64,000 nucleotides of DNA from Serratia grimesii NBRC 13537 (GTDB taxonomy: Bacteria; Pseudomonadota; Gammaproteobacteria; Enterobacterales; Enterobacteriaceae). Positions within the stretch are counted from its first letter, which is position 1. Every line of letters begins with the position of its first letter. The position numbers and the translations under genes are program-made. Positions 54,930 to 63,627 of the stretch are shown in pieces. The notes under the pieces were generated by a model. The model searched no databases, had not been told where the DNA came from, and worked only from the letters and a program-made list of their open reading frames with translations. Location of the stretch: contig NZ_BCTT01000015.1 in the NCBI RefSeq assembly GCF_001590905.1, positions 1 to 64,000 of the forward strand. The letters run 5' to 3'.

Positions 54930-56363
54930 ATGTCCGCCGCAACGCATAATGTTAAAAAAGTCGCTGAGCATCGTCAGCGCATTCTTGCCCTACTGTTAAA
55001 CAACAAAGACTTGGTCGATGGCATTCTCGGCAGACCAGGGGATGAAAACGCCCTCAGTAAAAGTGAACTGCTAAACCAGACCGCTGAAATTACCGGGCTG
55101 CTGGACGACATGCATGCCGCTGACCTGGCCGACTTGCTGGAAGCATTACCGCAGGACGAACGCCTGGCACTGTGGCGGTTGGTTGGCAATGCCAAACGCG
55201 GCCAAACACTGGTGGAAGTCGCCGAACCGGTATGGGACAGCCTGATCGAAGAGATGAGCGATAAAGACCTGCTCAAAGCGATCAAAACGCTCGATGTCGA
55301 CGAACAGGCCTACCTGGCTCAATATCTGCCGCGTAACCTGATGGGTCGCCTGCTGACCTCGCTGGAGCCGGATCAGCGTGCGCAGGTACGCGAGATGATC
55401 CACTACGGTAAAGACACCGTTGGCTGGATGATGGATTTTGAACTGGTTACTGTGCGCCCAGACGTCACCCTCGGCGCCGTGCATCGTTTTTTGCGACTGC
55501 GCAAAACTATCCCGGCAGCGACCGATAAACTCTTTGTCACCGACCGTAAAAATACGCTGCTCGGTGAGCTACCGTTGACCGCGGTACTTCTCAATGATCC
55601 AGAAACGCCGGTACACGCGGTAATGGACAGCGATCCCACCCGTTTTCTGCCGGAAGACAAAGCGGAAGCCGCAGCCAGTGCGTTTGAACGTTATGACCTG
55701 ATCAGTGCCCCGGTTGTCGATGCCAAGGGCAAACTGATGGGCCGCCTGACGATTGAAGAGATTGTTGACGTCGTCAACGAAGAAAGCGACAGCAACCTTC
55801 GCCGTATGGGGGGGTTAAGCCCGGAAGAAGACGTGTTTGCCCCTGTCAGCAAAGCGGTGAAAACCCGTTGGGCATGGTTGGCCATCAATCTGTGCACCGC
55901 GTTTATCGCTTCACGCGTTATCGGTCTGTTTGAACACACCATTTCGCAATTGGTGGCATTGGCGGCTTTGATGCCTATTGTCGCAGGGATCGGGGGTAAC
56001 ACCGGTAACCAAACCATTACCATGATCGTCCGCGCACTTGCGCTGCACCAGATCGAAGTCGGCAATATTTCGCGTCTGATGCTCAGGGAGCTCGGCGTCG
56101 CTATCATTAATGGCGTCGTGTGGGGCGGTATCATGGGGATAGTCACCTGGCTGCTCTATGGCGACTGGGCAATGGGGGGTGTCATGACGTTAGCCATGAT
56201 CCTCAACCTATTGGTGGCGGCATTGATGGGGGTTGTGATCCCAATGACCATGCTAAAAATGGGCCGAGATCCCGCGGTCGGCTCCAGCGTATTGATCACG
56301 GCGTTAACCGATACCGGCGGCTTCTTTATCTTCCTCGGCCTGGCCACGCTGTTCCTGCTCTAA
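54930..56363 (+). CDS. mgtE: Magnesium transporter MgtE
   Basis: A 477-residue magnesium channel. The N domain (residues about 30-130) contains MHAADLADLLEALPQDERLA; two CBS domains follow (around residues 135-260, with APVVDAKGKLMGRLTIEEIV), and five membrane segments occupy about 285-475. The pore motif GIGGNTGNQTITMIVRALAL and the ending DTGGFFIFLGLATLF are intact. AAGGA lies 5 bases before the ATG at 54930. E. coli K-12 has no mgtE, so this is an addition between the yfgG and dgcE blocks. Confidence 0.95.
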   Translation: MSAATHNVKKVAEHRQRILALLLNNKDLVDGILGRPGDENALSKSELLNQTAEITGLLDDMHAADLADLLEALPQDERLALWRLVGNAKRGQTLVEVAEPVWDSLIEEMSDKDLLKAIKTLDVDEQAYLAQYLPRNLMGRLLTSLEPDQRAQVREMIHYGKDTVGWMMDFELVTVRPDVTLGAVHRFLRLRKTIPAATDKLFVTDRKNTLLGELPLTAVLLNDPETPVHAVMDSDPTRFLPEDKAEAAASAFERYDLISAPVVDAKGKLMGRLTIEEIVDVVNEESDSNLRRMGGLSPEEDVFAPVSKAVKTRWAWLAINLCTAFIASRVIGLFEHTISQLVALAALMPIVAGIGGNTGNQTITMIVRALALHQIEVGNISRLMLRELGVAIINGVVWGGIMGIVTWLLYGDWAMGGVMTLAMILNLLVAALMGVVIPMTMLKMGRDPAVGSSVLITALTDTGGFFIFLGLATLFLL

Positions 56364-56370
56364 TGCTTTC

Positions 56371-56394
56371 AAGCCGGCGGCAACGTCGGCTTTT
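56371..56394 (+). terminator. Terminator after mgtE
   Basis: AAGCCGGCG-GCAA-CGTCGGCTT pairs over 9 bp (one G-U) with a GCAA tetraloop and is followed by TTTT. Confidence 0.8.
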
Positions 56395-56525
56395 GCGTTC
56401 GCTCACTAAAGCCGTTTGATTCAGTATGTTTTCTTGCTGCGCTGTACTACCCTTTGGCAATAAACTTTTTATCCCATCCGCGTCATGACGTAGTTCAGTG
56501 ACAGATGCCAGCGTTAAGGTTGTCT

Positions 56526-59500
56526 ATGGATATCAGCGCACCGAATCATCTCACCACGCGCAAAAGCGTACTGTTCACGCATACCTTGCTGGCAGCCGTA
56601 GCGGTTTTTCTCTTGGCCTTGTTGTGCCTGACGCTCTCAAATGAATCCAGCCATTTTACGCCGCTGTGGTTCCCTACGGCCGCCATCATTATCGTGTTAT
56701 ATCGCCATTCGCCGCGCCAATGGGCATTACCGTTACTGGCTTGTGGGCTGGGTATCATAAGCGCCAGCGTTATCCTGTACGGTTTTAGCTGGTTGCCGGT
56801 AAAGCTTTCGCTGATCAACCTGCTGGAAGCCTCAGTCAGTACCCTAATGCTGCGCCGCATGCTGTTGCCTGACGATCCCCTGAACAATCTGGCCAGTTGG
56901 CTAAAGTTCGTGGTCTGCGCGGTAATTTTCACTCCGTTATTTAGCGCCTTACTGGCCGCCTGGTGGGCCCCTGCCCCTGAGCAATCCTTCTGGCAGCCAT
57001 TCAATACCTGGTTTATTTCAGAAGCCATAGGTGTCCTGTCACTGGCACCGATTGGGTTGGTCTATCGCCGACGTATGCTGGAGCAGTTGAACCTGTTCTC
57101 ATTGCTGCTGACACTCATGATGGCGCTGATTTTTTGCTATCTCGCGCTGACCTATCTGCCTTTCCCGTTTACCTTTGTCATTCTTCCTCTGCTGTGGGCG
57201 GCGATCGCACTGCCACGCCTGGAAGCCTTTATTACCTGTTTTTGCACCACGTTGATGATCACCGTGATGATTTCACTTGGGTTGCTGCATTTTAATGTGC
57301 CCGCAGAACCGCTCAGTGACATCGAAATATACTTACCGATTCTGTTGATTTTGATCCCGGCGCACTCAATGGCCATGGTCATGCACGCCTTCCGGGTAGA
57401 AAAACAGCACATCGTTGAGAGCGAAGCCCGCTTTCGGAATGCGCTGGAATACTCTGCTATCGGTATGGCGCTGGTTTCTCCGCAAGGGAAATGGCTACAG
57501 GTCAATCAGGCACTGTGTAAACTTCTGGGCTATACCCCGGAAGCCCTGCGACGCTTGACGTTTCAGGAGATCACTCACCCGGATGATCTGAATGCCGACC
57601 TGGAGCAGTTACACGATCTGCTCGATGGTCATATCAGCAGCTACACCCTGGAAAAACGTTATATTCGCAGCGATGGTGAACACGTCTGGGCTCTACTGGC
57701 CGTTTCAATGGTACGTGATGCCGAAGGCCTGCCGCTGTATTTTATTTCTCAGGTGGAAGACATCAGCGAACTGAAACGCACCGCCGCAGAGAATCATCGG
57801 TTGGTTGAGCGCATCACGCTAGCCAATCAGGTGGGAGGGATTGGCGTTTGGGAATGGATGATGGACGGTGAGGAACTCACCTGGGACAAACGCATGTTTG
57901 AGCTGTATGACCTCAGTCCAGACCAGACCCCCACGCTTTCACTGTGGCGCACGCTTCTCCTGCCGGAAGATCTCGAGCGAACCGATCGTGAGATGTCCTC
58001 TTTGCTGGACCAGCCGCGCCCCTTTATCCTCGAATTCCGGCTGCTAACCCGCCAGGGGAAAATCCGCCATATCCGTGGCCAGGGCAACGTCATTCTGGAT
58101 TCGCAAGGCCGTCCGTTGCGAATGATCGGCACAAACATTGATATGACGGAAGTCCGTAATCTGACCGAAGCGCTGCACCAAGAGAAAGAACGTCTGCACA
58201 TCACCTTAGATGCCATCGGCGAAGGTGTGATTTCCACTGACGACACCATGCATATCACTTTTATGAATCCGGTCGCCGAGCAGATGTGTGGCTGGCCACT
58301 GAGTCTGGCTGTCGGTATGCCACTTGCGGGTGTCGTACGCATGACCAACGGTAAAGATGGCATGGAAGTCGAAAACCCGGTCCAGTGCTGCCTACAGGAA
58401 AATCGTCAGCTTTCAGCGGATTATGCCCTGGTGCTGCACAGCCGCGACGGCCGCCACTTTGATATTCAACAATCGGTATCACCGCTGAAAACCATCGGGG
58501 GTGACGTGATGGGCGCAGTGATGGTATTGCAGGATGTCACCGCTTCACGCGAGTTGATGCGTAAACTCAGTTACAGCGCCGCCCATGATGCCCTGACCAG
58601 CCTGCCCAATCGCACCAGTTTTGAGAAGCGGCTGAAAGCCGCCATCGTAGGCGCCGGTGAAAAACAGCGGCAGCATGCGCTCGTATTCCTCGATCTCGAC
58701 CGTTTCAAGGCAGTCAACGACAGCGCCGGGCATGCCGCTGGTGATGCATTGCTGAGGGATATTGCCCAACTGATGCAACGCCACGTGCGTGACAGCGACT
58801 GCCTGGCAAGGCTCGGGGGTGATGAATTCGGGCTGATCCTGTTTGATTGCGCTAGCGAGCAAGCCAAATCCCTGATGCAACAGCTTGTTAACCACATCAG
58901 TCAGCATCCGTTCTATTGGGAAGGAAAGGTTTATCACGTAGGTGCCAGCGCCGGCATCACCCGTATAGATACCGGCAGTGGCAAAAGCGGCGAGTTGCTG
59001 GCACAGGCGGACATTGCCTGTTATACCGCCAAGCATCGCGGTCGTGGACAGGTCTATCTGTATGAGGCGCGGCAAAAACAGATGCTGGAACGCCAGCATG
59101 AGTTGCTGACGCGACAGGAAGTGATGAGCATTATTGACGACGGGCAGTTGATGCTAAGTGTTAAAGCAGTGGCCCCGCCGAGAACGCCACTGGCAGTGTG
59201 TTTCTATCAGTTGAAACTGCAAGTCATGCCGCTGGATCCACGCCCGTTGAACAGTGACGCGTTTATCGCTGCGGCCCAGCTTTATGGCCTGCTGCCGGAT
59301 GTCGACGACTGGATCAGCCGGCAGATTCTTGAACGTCACGCCGAAGAGATCAGCGCTAAAGGCCTGACAATCGCGCTCCCACTCGCGACAGATAGCCTGC
59401 TCGACGCCGGGTTCCGACACCATCTGATCACACGGCTGAACGCCTCGCCACTGCAACCTCAGGCTTTGTTGCTGGTCGTCGATGAAGCGGCGGTGTTGGA

Positions 59501-59867
59501 ACACGATGACATTTGCAGACCCTTTATCCACCAATTGCAACAGCTAGGTTGCAAGCTGATCGTCAGTGGCTTCGGGCACAGTCTTAACGCTTTCGACGAA
59601 CTGCATGGTCGTCGGATTGACTATATCCGCATTGATGAACGCTTTATCACCCACGTTCACTGCAATCAGATGGATGAACTGATGGTTTCAATGCTCAACG
59701 GTGCAGCCCATCGTGTACACGCCCAGACACTGGCAGGCCCGGCACACCAGCAGATAACGTTGAATACGCTACAAGCTCTGGGCGTCGATCTGGCAGACGG
59801 TGACGCAGTGGCACGGGAACAACCCCTTACCGAGCTACTCAGCGGTGGTTACTTCGGCATACGCTAA
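56526..59867 (+). CDS. dgcE: Diguanylate cyclase DgcE (YegE)
   Basis: A 1113-residue membrane protein: MASE1 sensor with eight or more membrane segments (residues about 15-300), three PAS modules (about 300-680), then a GGDEF domain with intact LARLGGDEFGLILFD, so c-di-GMP synthesis is expected. The C-terminal EAL-like region (about 870-1113) lacks the EAL motif and the usual DDFG; VSGFGHSLNAFDELHGRRID stands in that place, so it should be inactive. ATG 56526 has TAAGG 6 bases upstream and is preferred to ATG 56505. In E. coli DgcE helps turn on the curli regulator CsgD. Confidence 0.93.
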   Translation: MDISAPNHLTTRKSVLFTHTLLAAVAVFLLALLCLTLSNESSHFTPLWFPTAAIIIVLYRHSPRQWALPLLACGLGIISASVILYGFSWLPVKLSLINLLEASVSTLMLRRMLLPDDPLNNLASWLKFVVCAVIFTPLFSALLAAWWAPAPEQSFWQPFNTWFISEAIGVLSLAPIGLVYRRRMLEQLNLFSLLLTLMMALIFCYLALTYLPFPFTFVILPLLWAAIALPRLEAFITCFCTTLMITVMISLGLLHFNVPAEPLSDIEIYLPILLILIPAHSMAMVMHAFRVEKQHIVESEARFRNALEYSAIGMALVSPQGKWLQVNQALCKLLGYTPEALRRLTFQEITHPDDLNADLEQLHDLLDGHISSYTLEKRYIRSDGEHVWALLAVSMVRDAEGLPLYFISQVEDISELKRTAAENHRLVERITLANQVGGIGVWEWMMDGEELTWDKRMFELYDLSPDQTPTLSLWRTLLLPEDLERTDREMSSLLDQPRPFILEFRLLTRQGKIRHIRGQGNVILDSQGRPLRMIGTNIDMTEVRNLTEALHQEKERLHITLDAIGEGVISTDDTMHITFMNPVAEQMCGWPLSLAVGMPLAGVVRMTNGKDGMEVENPVQCCLQENRQLSADYALVLHSRDGRHFDIQQSVSPLKTIGGDVMGAVMVLQDVTASRELMRKLSYSAAHDALTSLPNRTSFEKRLKAAIVGAGEKQRQHALVFLDLDRFKAVNDSAGHAAGDALLRDIAQLMQRHVRDSDCLARLGGDEFGLILFDCASEQAKSLMQQLVNHISQHPFYWEGKVYHVGASAGITRIDTGSGKSGELLAQADIACYTAKHRGRGQVYLYEARQKQMLERQHELLTRQEVMSIIDDGQLMLSVKAVAPPRTPLAVCFYQLKLQVMPLDPRPLNSDAFIAAAQLYGLLPDVDDWISRQILERHAEEISAKGLTIALPLATDSLLDAGFRHHLITRLNASPLQPQALLLVVDEAAVLEHDDICRPFIHQLQQLGCKLIVSGFGHSLNAFDELHGRRIDYIRIDERFITHVHCNQMDELMVSMLNGAAHRVHAQTLAGPAHQQITLNTLQALGVDLADGDAVAREQPLTELLSGGYFGIR

Positions 59868-59955
59868 CCGCCTTCGCGCGCTCTCCTTGGTTCTTTCGCG
59901 TTGCGGCGTCATTGCCGCACGCACCACATCACGTTTTTTGCTTAGCCGATCAGAG

Positions 59956-59973
59956 GTTAGTGGTATAACTAAC
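59956..59973. promoter_or_regulatory. Palindrome upstream of the Mu-like DNA-binding gene
   Basis: GTTAGT-GGTATA-ACTAAC is a perfect 6-bp inverted repeat with a TATAACT-type -10 inside its middle. It lies about 103 bases before the 60076 gene and could be its operator. Found by eye. Confidence 0.45.
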
Positions 59974-60075
59974 GGGTGAAAGTTAATCCTTCGCACAATA
60001 CTTTGATACGGAAATCAGCACGCCCGTTAATTTCCAAGAACCATCTTTGCACGTAATTGCTCAGGGATAATGGCT

Positions 60076-60426
60076 ATGAAAAACGAGTGGTTTGCCGCCA
60101 GGGAGCTGACAGGCATTACAGGACTGCCCTCTTCACCACAGGGAATCAATTTGATGGCACGGCGCGAAGGTTGGATCAGCCGCCGCCGTAAAGGCATCCA
60201 GGGCAAAGCAGTGGAATACCATATCAACAGCTTGCCCGTCGAGGCGCGCAACCTGTTGATGCTGCAAGAAGAGCCCGCAGAATATCAGGTTGAACGCCAA
60301 GAGCCACTGGCGGTATGGGTGGAATATTACTATCACCTGAGCGAAACCGAACGCGAGAAGGTGCTAACGTTTCTGATGCGTGAAGGGATAGAAAGCCTAC
60401 TGGCGCGTATCGGCAACGAAGAATAA
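60076..60426 (+). CDS. Mu-type DNA-binding domain protein
   Basis: A 116-residue protein whose N-terminal 65 residues resemble the winged DNA-binding domain of phage Mu transposase and repressor: EWFAARELTGITGLPSSPQG, then INLMARREGWISRRRKGIQG and EYHINSLPVEARN. The C-terminal half (WVEYYYHLSETEREKVLTFL) is a helical dimer-like extension, not a transposase. There is no integrase or other phage gene nearby, so it is probably a domesticated regulator. ATG 60076 has CAGGGA 8 bases upstream; ATG 60070 is too close. It is convergent with alkA. Confidence 0.85.
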   Translation: MKNEWFAARELTGITGLPSSPQGINLMARREGWISRRRKGIQGKAVEYHINSLPVEARNLLMLQEEPAEYQVERQEPLAVWVEYYYHLSETEREKVLTFLMREGIESLLARIGNEE

Positions 60427-60436
60427 CGCCGCAGTG

Positions 60437-61933
60437 CTAGTCGTCGACATTCACCGACGGTGTCCATGCATCGTTATGCCACAAGTGGAGCGTGGCGTAA
60501 GAACGCCACGGCCGCCAGCGTTCGGCATACTTTTCAATTTGGCGCGGTGTCATGCCAGGGAAGCGCTGCTTGATCAAATAATCCCCCGCCAAAAACACAT
60601 CAGGCCAGGACCAGGCACGCATAGCGATATAATTGGCAGTCCAACTGCCAATCCCTGGCAAGGCGGTCAACGCCTTGATACCTTGCTCAATATCCAACAC
60701 GTTATCCAACTGGAGCCGCCCTTCGGTAATCGCACGCGCAATCTCAATAACTGCCGCTGCGCGTTTCAATTGCACCCCCAGCGAACGCAGCGCCTCAGGT
60801 TGTAACTGCGCGACCTGCTCCGCATTGGGGAACAGATGAGTAATGCCGCTATAAGGTTGCTCCAGCGGCGTCCCCCACTGCTCAGCCATCCGGCCGGCAA
60901 AGATCGCGGCCATCTTGACACTGACCAACTGCCCCAATACGGCACGGACCGCCTGCTCAAAACTGTTCACGCAACCGGGCAACCGCAACCCTGGCGCATC
61001 GGCAGCCAAGGTGCCCAAGGCATGGGCAATCAAATCTGGCGCAGCATCCAGATCAAACAGTTGGCGGATACGGCGCAGCACTTCCGTGGTCACCCGGCTT
61101 AATGAAGCTGCAATCTCTACCCGTACCCGATTGCGCGTCTCATCCGGCTGTACGCTGACCCAGCCGCAATACTCGACGCCCCCTTGGGTAATGGCTATCG
61201 CTCGCAGATACTGTTGCCCCTCAACCCGTTCGACACCACTCACCGCACGCGCATGCAAAAAGCCCAACATGCGCTGCCAGTCATAGGGTGGCCGGTAGCT
61301 CACATGAAACACCAGCCCGCTGGCAACCGTACGCTCATTACGTTCACTGCTGCTACGCAGCGCCGAAGGGATAAGCCGGTAACGAGCCTTGAACAACTCA
61401 TTAAACCGCCGCAGGCTGCCAAAACCGGCAGCAAATGCGACGTCACTCAAGGGCATGTCGGTATCCGCCAGCAGTCGTTTGGCTTGCAACAGCCGATGCG
61501 ACTGAGCGTAATCAATCGGCGATGCACCAAACTGATCGGCGAAGATGCGCCGTAAATGACGATCAGAAATCCCCAAACGCGCCGCCAGTTGCTCGCAACT
61601 GTGTTCTGACAGATATCCTTGTTCAATCAACTGCACCGCCACCTGAGCATAGCGATTGCCAAGATCGATCAACGCCAAGCCCGGTGCCAACTCCGGCCGG
61701 CATTTTAGGCAGGGACGGAAACCCGCCAGCTCTGCCGCGGCGGCGCTGGGATAAAAAGTGCAGTTCTCGATTTTCGGCGTACGGGCACTGCACACCGGCC
61801 GACAATAAATACCGGTCGAGGAAACACCGACGAAAAAGCGGCCGTCAAATTTGCGGTCGCGCGCGCTCAGTGCGTCGTACAGCGCCTGTTGTTGGTTTTT
61901 CATGGCAACGCTCGGGGTCAGTTTTTTGTTCAT
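60437..61933 (-). CDS. alkA: Ada-type regulator fused to AlkA DNA glycosylase
   Basis: About 498 residues in three parts. An Ada-type zinc domain (YDALSARDRKFDGRFFVGVS and IYCRPVCSARTPKIENC, with CLKC) can take methyl groups from phosphotriesters. An AraC helix-turn-helix follows (LAARLGISDRHLRRIFADQF, VAFAAGFGSLRRFNELF). The C-terminal half is AlkA: helix-hairpin-helix LPGIGSWTANYIAMRAW and the catalytic Asp in FLAGDYLIKQRF. E. coli AlkA has only the last part. So the protein may sense methylation and remove alkylated bases. Start choice is uncertain: ATG 61933 is used, but ATG 61903 is also possible and an open frame reaches 62101 across the divergent yegD start. Confidence 0.9.
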   Translation of the reverse strand: MNKKLTPSVAMKNQQQALYDALSARDRKFDGRFFVGVSSTGIYCRPVCSARTPKIENCTFYPSAAAAELAGFRPCLKCRPELAPGLALIDLGNRYAQVAVQLIEQGYLSEHSCEQLAARLGISDRHLRRIFADQFGASPIDYAQSHRLLQAKRLLADTDMPLSDVAFAAGFGSLRRFNELFKARYRLIPSALRSSSERNERTVASGLVFHVSYRPPYDWQRMLGFLHARAVSGVERVEGQQYLRAIAITQGGVEYCGWVSVQPDETRNRVRVEIAASLSRVTTEVLRRIRQLFDLDAAPDLIAHALGTLAADAPGLRLPGCVNSFEQAVRAVLGQLVSVKMAAIFAGRMAEQWGTPLEQPYSGITHLFPNAEQVAQLQPEALRSLGVQLKRAAAVIEIARAITEGRLQLDNVLDIEQGIKALTALPGIGSWTANYIAMRAWSWPDVFLAGDYLIKQRFPGMTPRQIEKYAERWRPWRSYATLHLWHNDAWTPSVNVDD

Positions 61934-62099
61934 TATGCGACTCGGCTGGTGCGCTGACGTGCGGAATTCGGACATTAAGTTAAGCATGCCATTATGGTCG
62001 CCGCTAAATTTTTCGTCAGTTAAGCGCCCACACGTTGCCCAGGAGCCAAGTCTCGGGTAAAGTCGCCCCCCTTCATTGGCATGGGGATTGAGAAAAGAC

Positions 62100-63452
62100 A
62101 TGTTTATTGGATTCGATTACGGAACAGCCAACTGTTCTGTCGCAGTGATGCGTGATAACGGCCCCGAGCTACTGACGTTGGAAAACAACGAACCTTACCT
62201 GCCGTCGATGCTTTGTGCACCGACGCGTGAAGCCGTGAGCGAATGCTTGCACCGCCATTGGCAGGTGCCGACCGGCAGCGAAGAGAACCAGCAACTGCTG
62301 CGCCGGGCGATCAGCTACAACCGCGAAGAAGACATTCCCGTCGGCAACGACAGCGTGCTATTCGGTCTACAGGCACTGGCGCACTACTCGGAAGATCCGG
62401 AAGAGGTGTATTTTGTTCGCTCGCCGAAATCCTTCCTCGGTGCTAACGGCCTAAAACCCCAACAGATCGCGCTGTTTGAAGATCTGGTGTGTGCCATGAT
62501 GTTCCACATCAAACGCCAGGCGGAAAACGTACTGCAAGACAGCATCAGCCAGGCAGTGATCGGCCGTCCGATCAACTTCCAGGGGATCGGGGGTGAGGAC
62601 GCTAACCAGCAGGCACAAGGCATTTTGCACCGTGCTGCCGAGCGTGCCGGTTTCAAGGACATTGAATTCCAGTTTGAACCGGTAGCGGCAGGACTGGACT
62701 TCGAAGCAACGCTGAATGAAGAGAAAACCGTGCTGGTGGTAGACATCGGTGGTGGTACGACCGACTGTTCAGTACTGCTGATGGGGCCACAATGGCGTGA
62801 CCGTGCCGATCGCCAGCAAAGCTTGCTGGGGCACAGCGGTTGCCGCGTTGGCGGTAACGATCTGGACATCATGTTGGCGTTCAAACAGCTGATGCCGCTG
62901 TTCGGCATGGGCGGCGAAACCGGAAAAGGGATCGCTCTGCCCGCACTGCCTTATTGGAACGCGGTAGCCACCAACGACGTGCCGGCGCAAAACGACTTTT
63001 ACAGCGTCGCCAACGGTCGCATGCTGCGCGATCTGATCCGCGATGCCGCCGAACCGGAAAAGGTCAAACGCTTGCTGAAAGTGCATCAGCAACGTCTGAG
63101 CTACCGTTTGGTACGTGCAGCGGAAGAGAGTAAAATCGCTCTGTCAGCGCAGCAAAACATCAGCGCGCCTTTGGCGTTCGTCCAATCTGATTTGGTGGAA
63201 ACCATCAACCAGGATCAGCTTGCCGAGGCCATTTCGCAGCCCCTGTTGCGTATTCAGGAGCAAGTCAGTGCCGCCCTGGCCAGCAGCCAAACTGCACCAC
63301 AGGTGATTTATCTCACCGGCGGTAGTGCGCGTTCACCGTTGCTGCGCGCCGCACTGCAACAACAGTTGCCAGGCATTCCTATTGTCGGTGGCAACGACTT
63401 CGGCTCGGTTACCGCTGGACTGGCGCGCTGGGCCCAAACGCTGTTCCGTTAA
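62100..63452 (+). CDS. yegD: Hsp70-like protein YegD
   Basis: A 450-residue protein related to the ATPase half of DnaK and to MreB, matching E. coli YegD: FIGFDYGTANCSVAVMRDNG, then SPKSFLGANGLKPQQIALFE and VLVVDIGGGTTDCSVLLMGP, ending with YLTGGSARSPLLRAAL. It lacks a substrate-binding domain and nucleotide exchange partner genes nearby. Function is unknown. ATG 62100 begins the family sequence; the 8 codons before it are not conserved. It is divergent from alkA, with the alkA frame running close to it. Confidence 0.94.
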   Translation: MFIGFDYGTANCSVAVMRDNGPELLTLENNEPYLPSMLCAPTREAVSECLHRHWQVPTGSEENQQLLRRAISYNREEDIPVGNDSVLFGLQALAHYSEDPEEVYFVRSPKSFLGANGLKPQQIALFEDLVCAMMFHIKRQAENVLQDSISQAVIGRPINFQGIGGEDANQQAQGILHRAAERAGFKDIEFQFEPVAAGLDFEATLNEEKTVLVVDIGGGTTDCSVLLMGPQWRDRADRQQSLLGHSGCRVGGNDLDIMLAFKQLMPLFGMGGETGKGIALPALPYWNAVATNDVPAQNDFYSVANGRMLRDLIRDAAEPEKVKRLLKVHQQRLSYRLVRAAEESKIALSAQQNISAPLAFVQSDLVETINQDQLAEAISQPLLRIQEQVSAALASSQTAPQVIYLTGGSARSPLLRAALQQQLPGIPIVGGNDFGSVTAGLARWAQTLFR

Positions 63453-63460
63453 TTGCCTGA

Positions 63461-63480
63461 GGGCGCGGCATATCGCGCCC
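63461..63480 (+). terminator. Hairpin after yegD
   Basis: GGGCGCG-GCATAT-CGCGCCC, a 7-bp stem 8 bases after the yegD stop. No T run follows, so the assignment is tentative. Confidence 0.5.
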
Positions 63481-63627
63481 CAGACAACTGACAACCCCAC
63501 ATAAGGGCTAAACAGCCAGGGGCGACTATATTCGGCCCGATTTACCCCATTGAGCATGCGATAGGGCGCAGCTTGCAGCTGCACCTACCATGAAACCCCA
63601 GAGCACCTGGTTCTTGGAGGAAAGTCG

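Noticed and set aside
60076-60426. Remnant of a Mu-like prophage
   Set aside because: Only one small gene is present; no transposase, tail or lysis genes and no attachment repeats were seen nearby.
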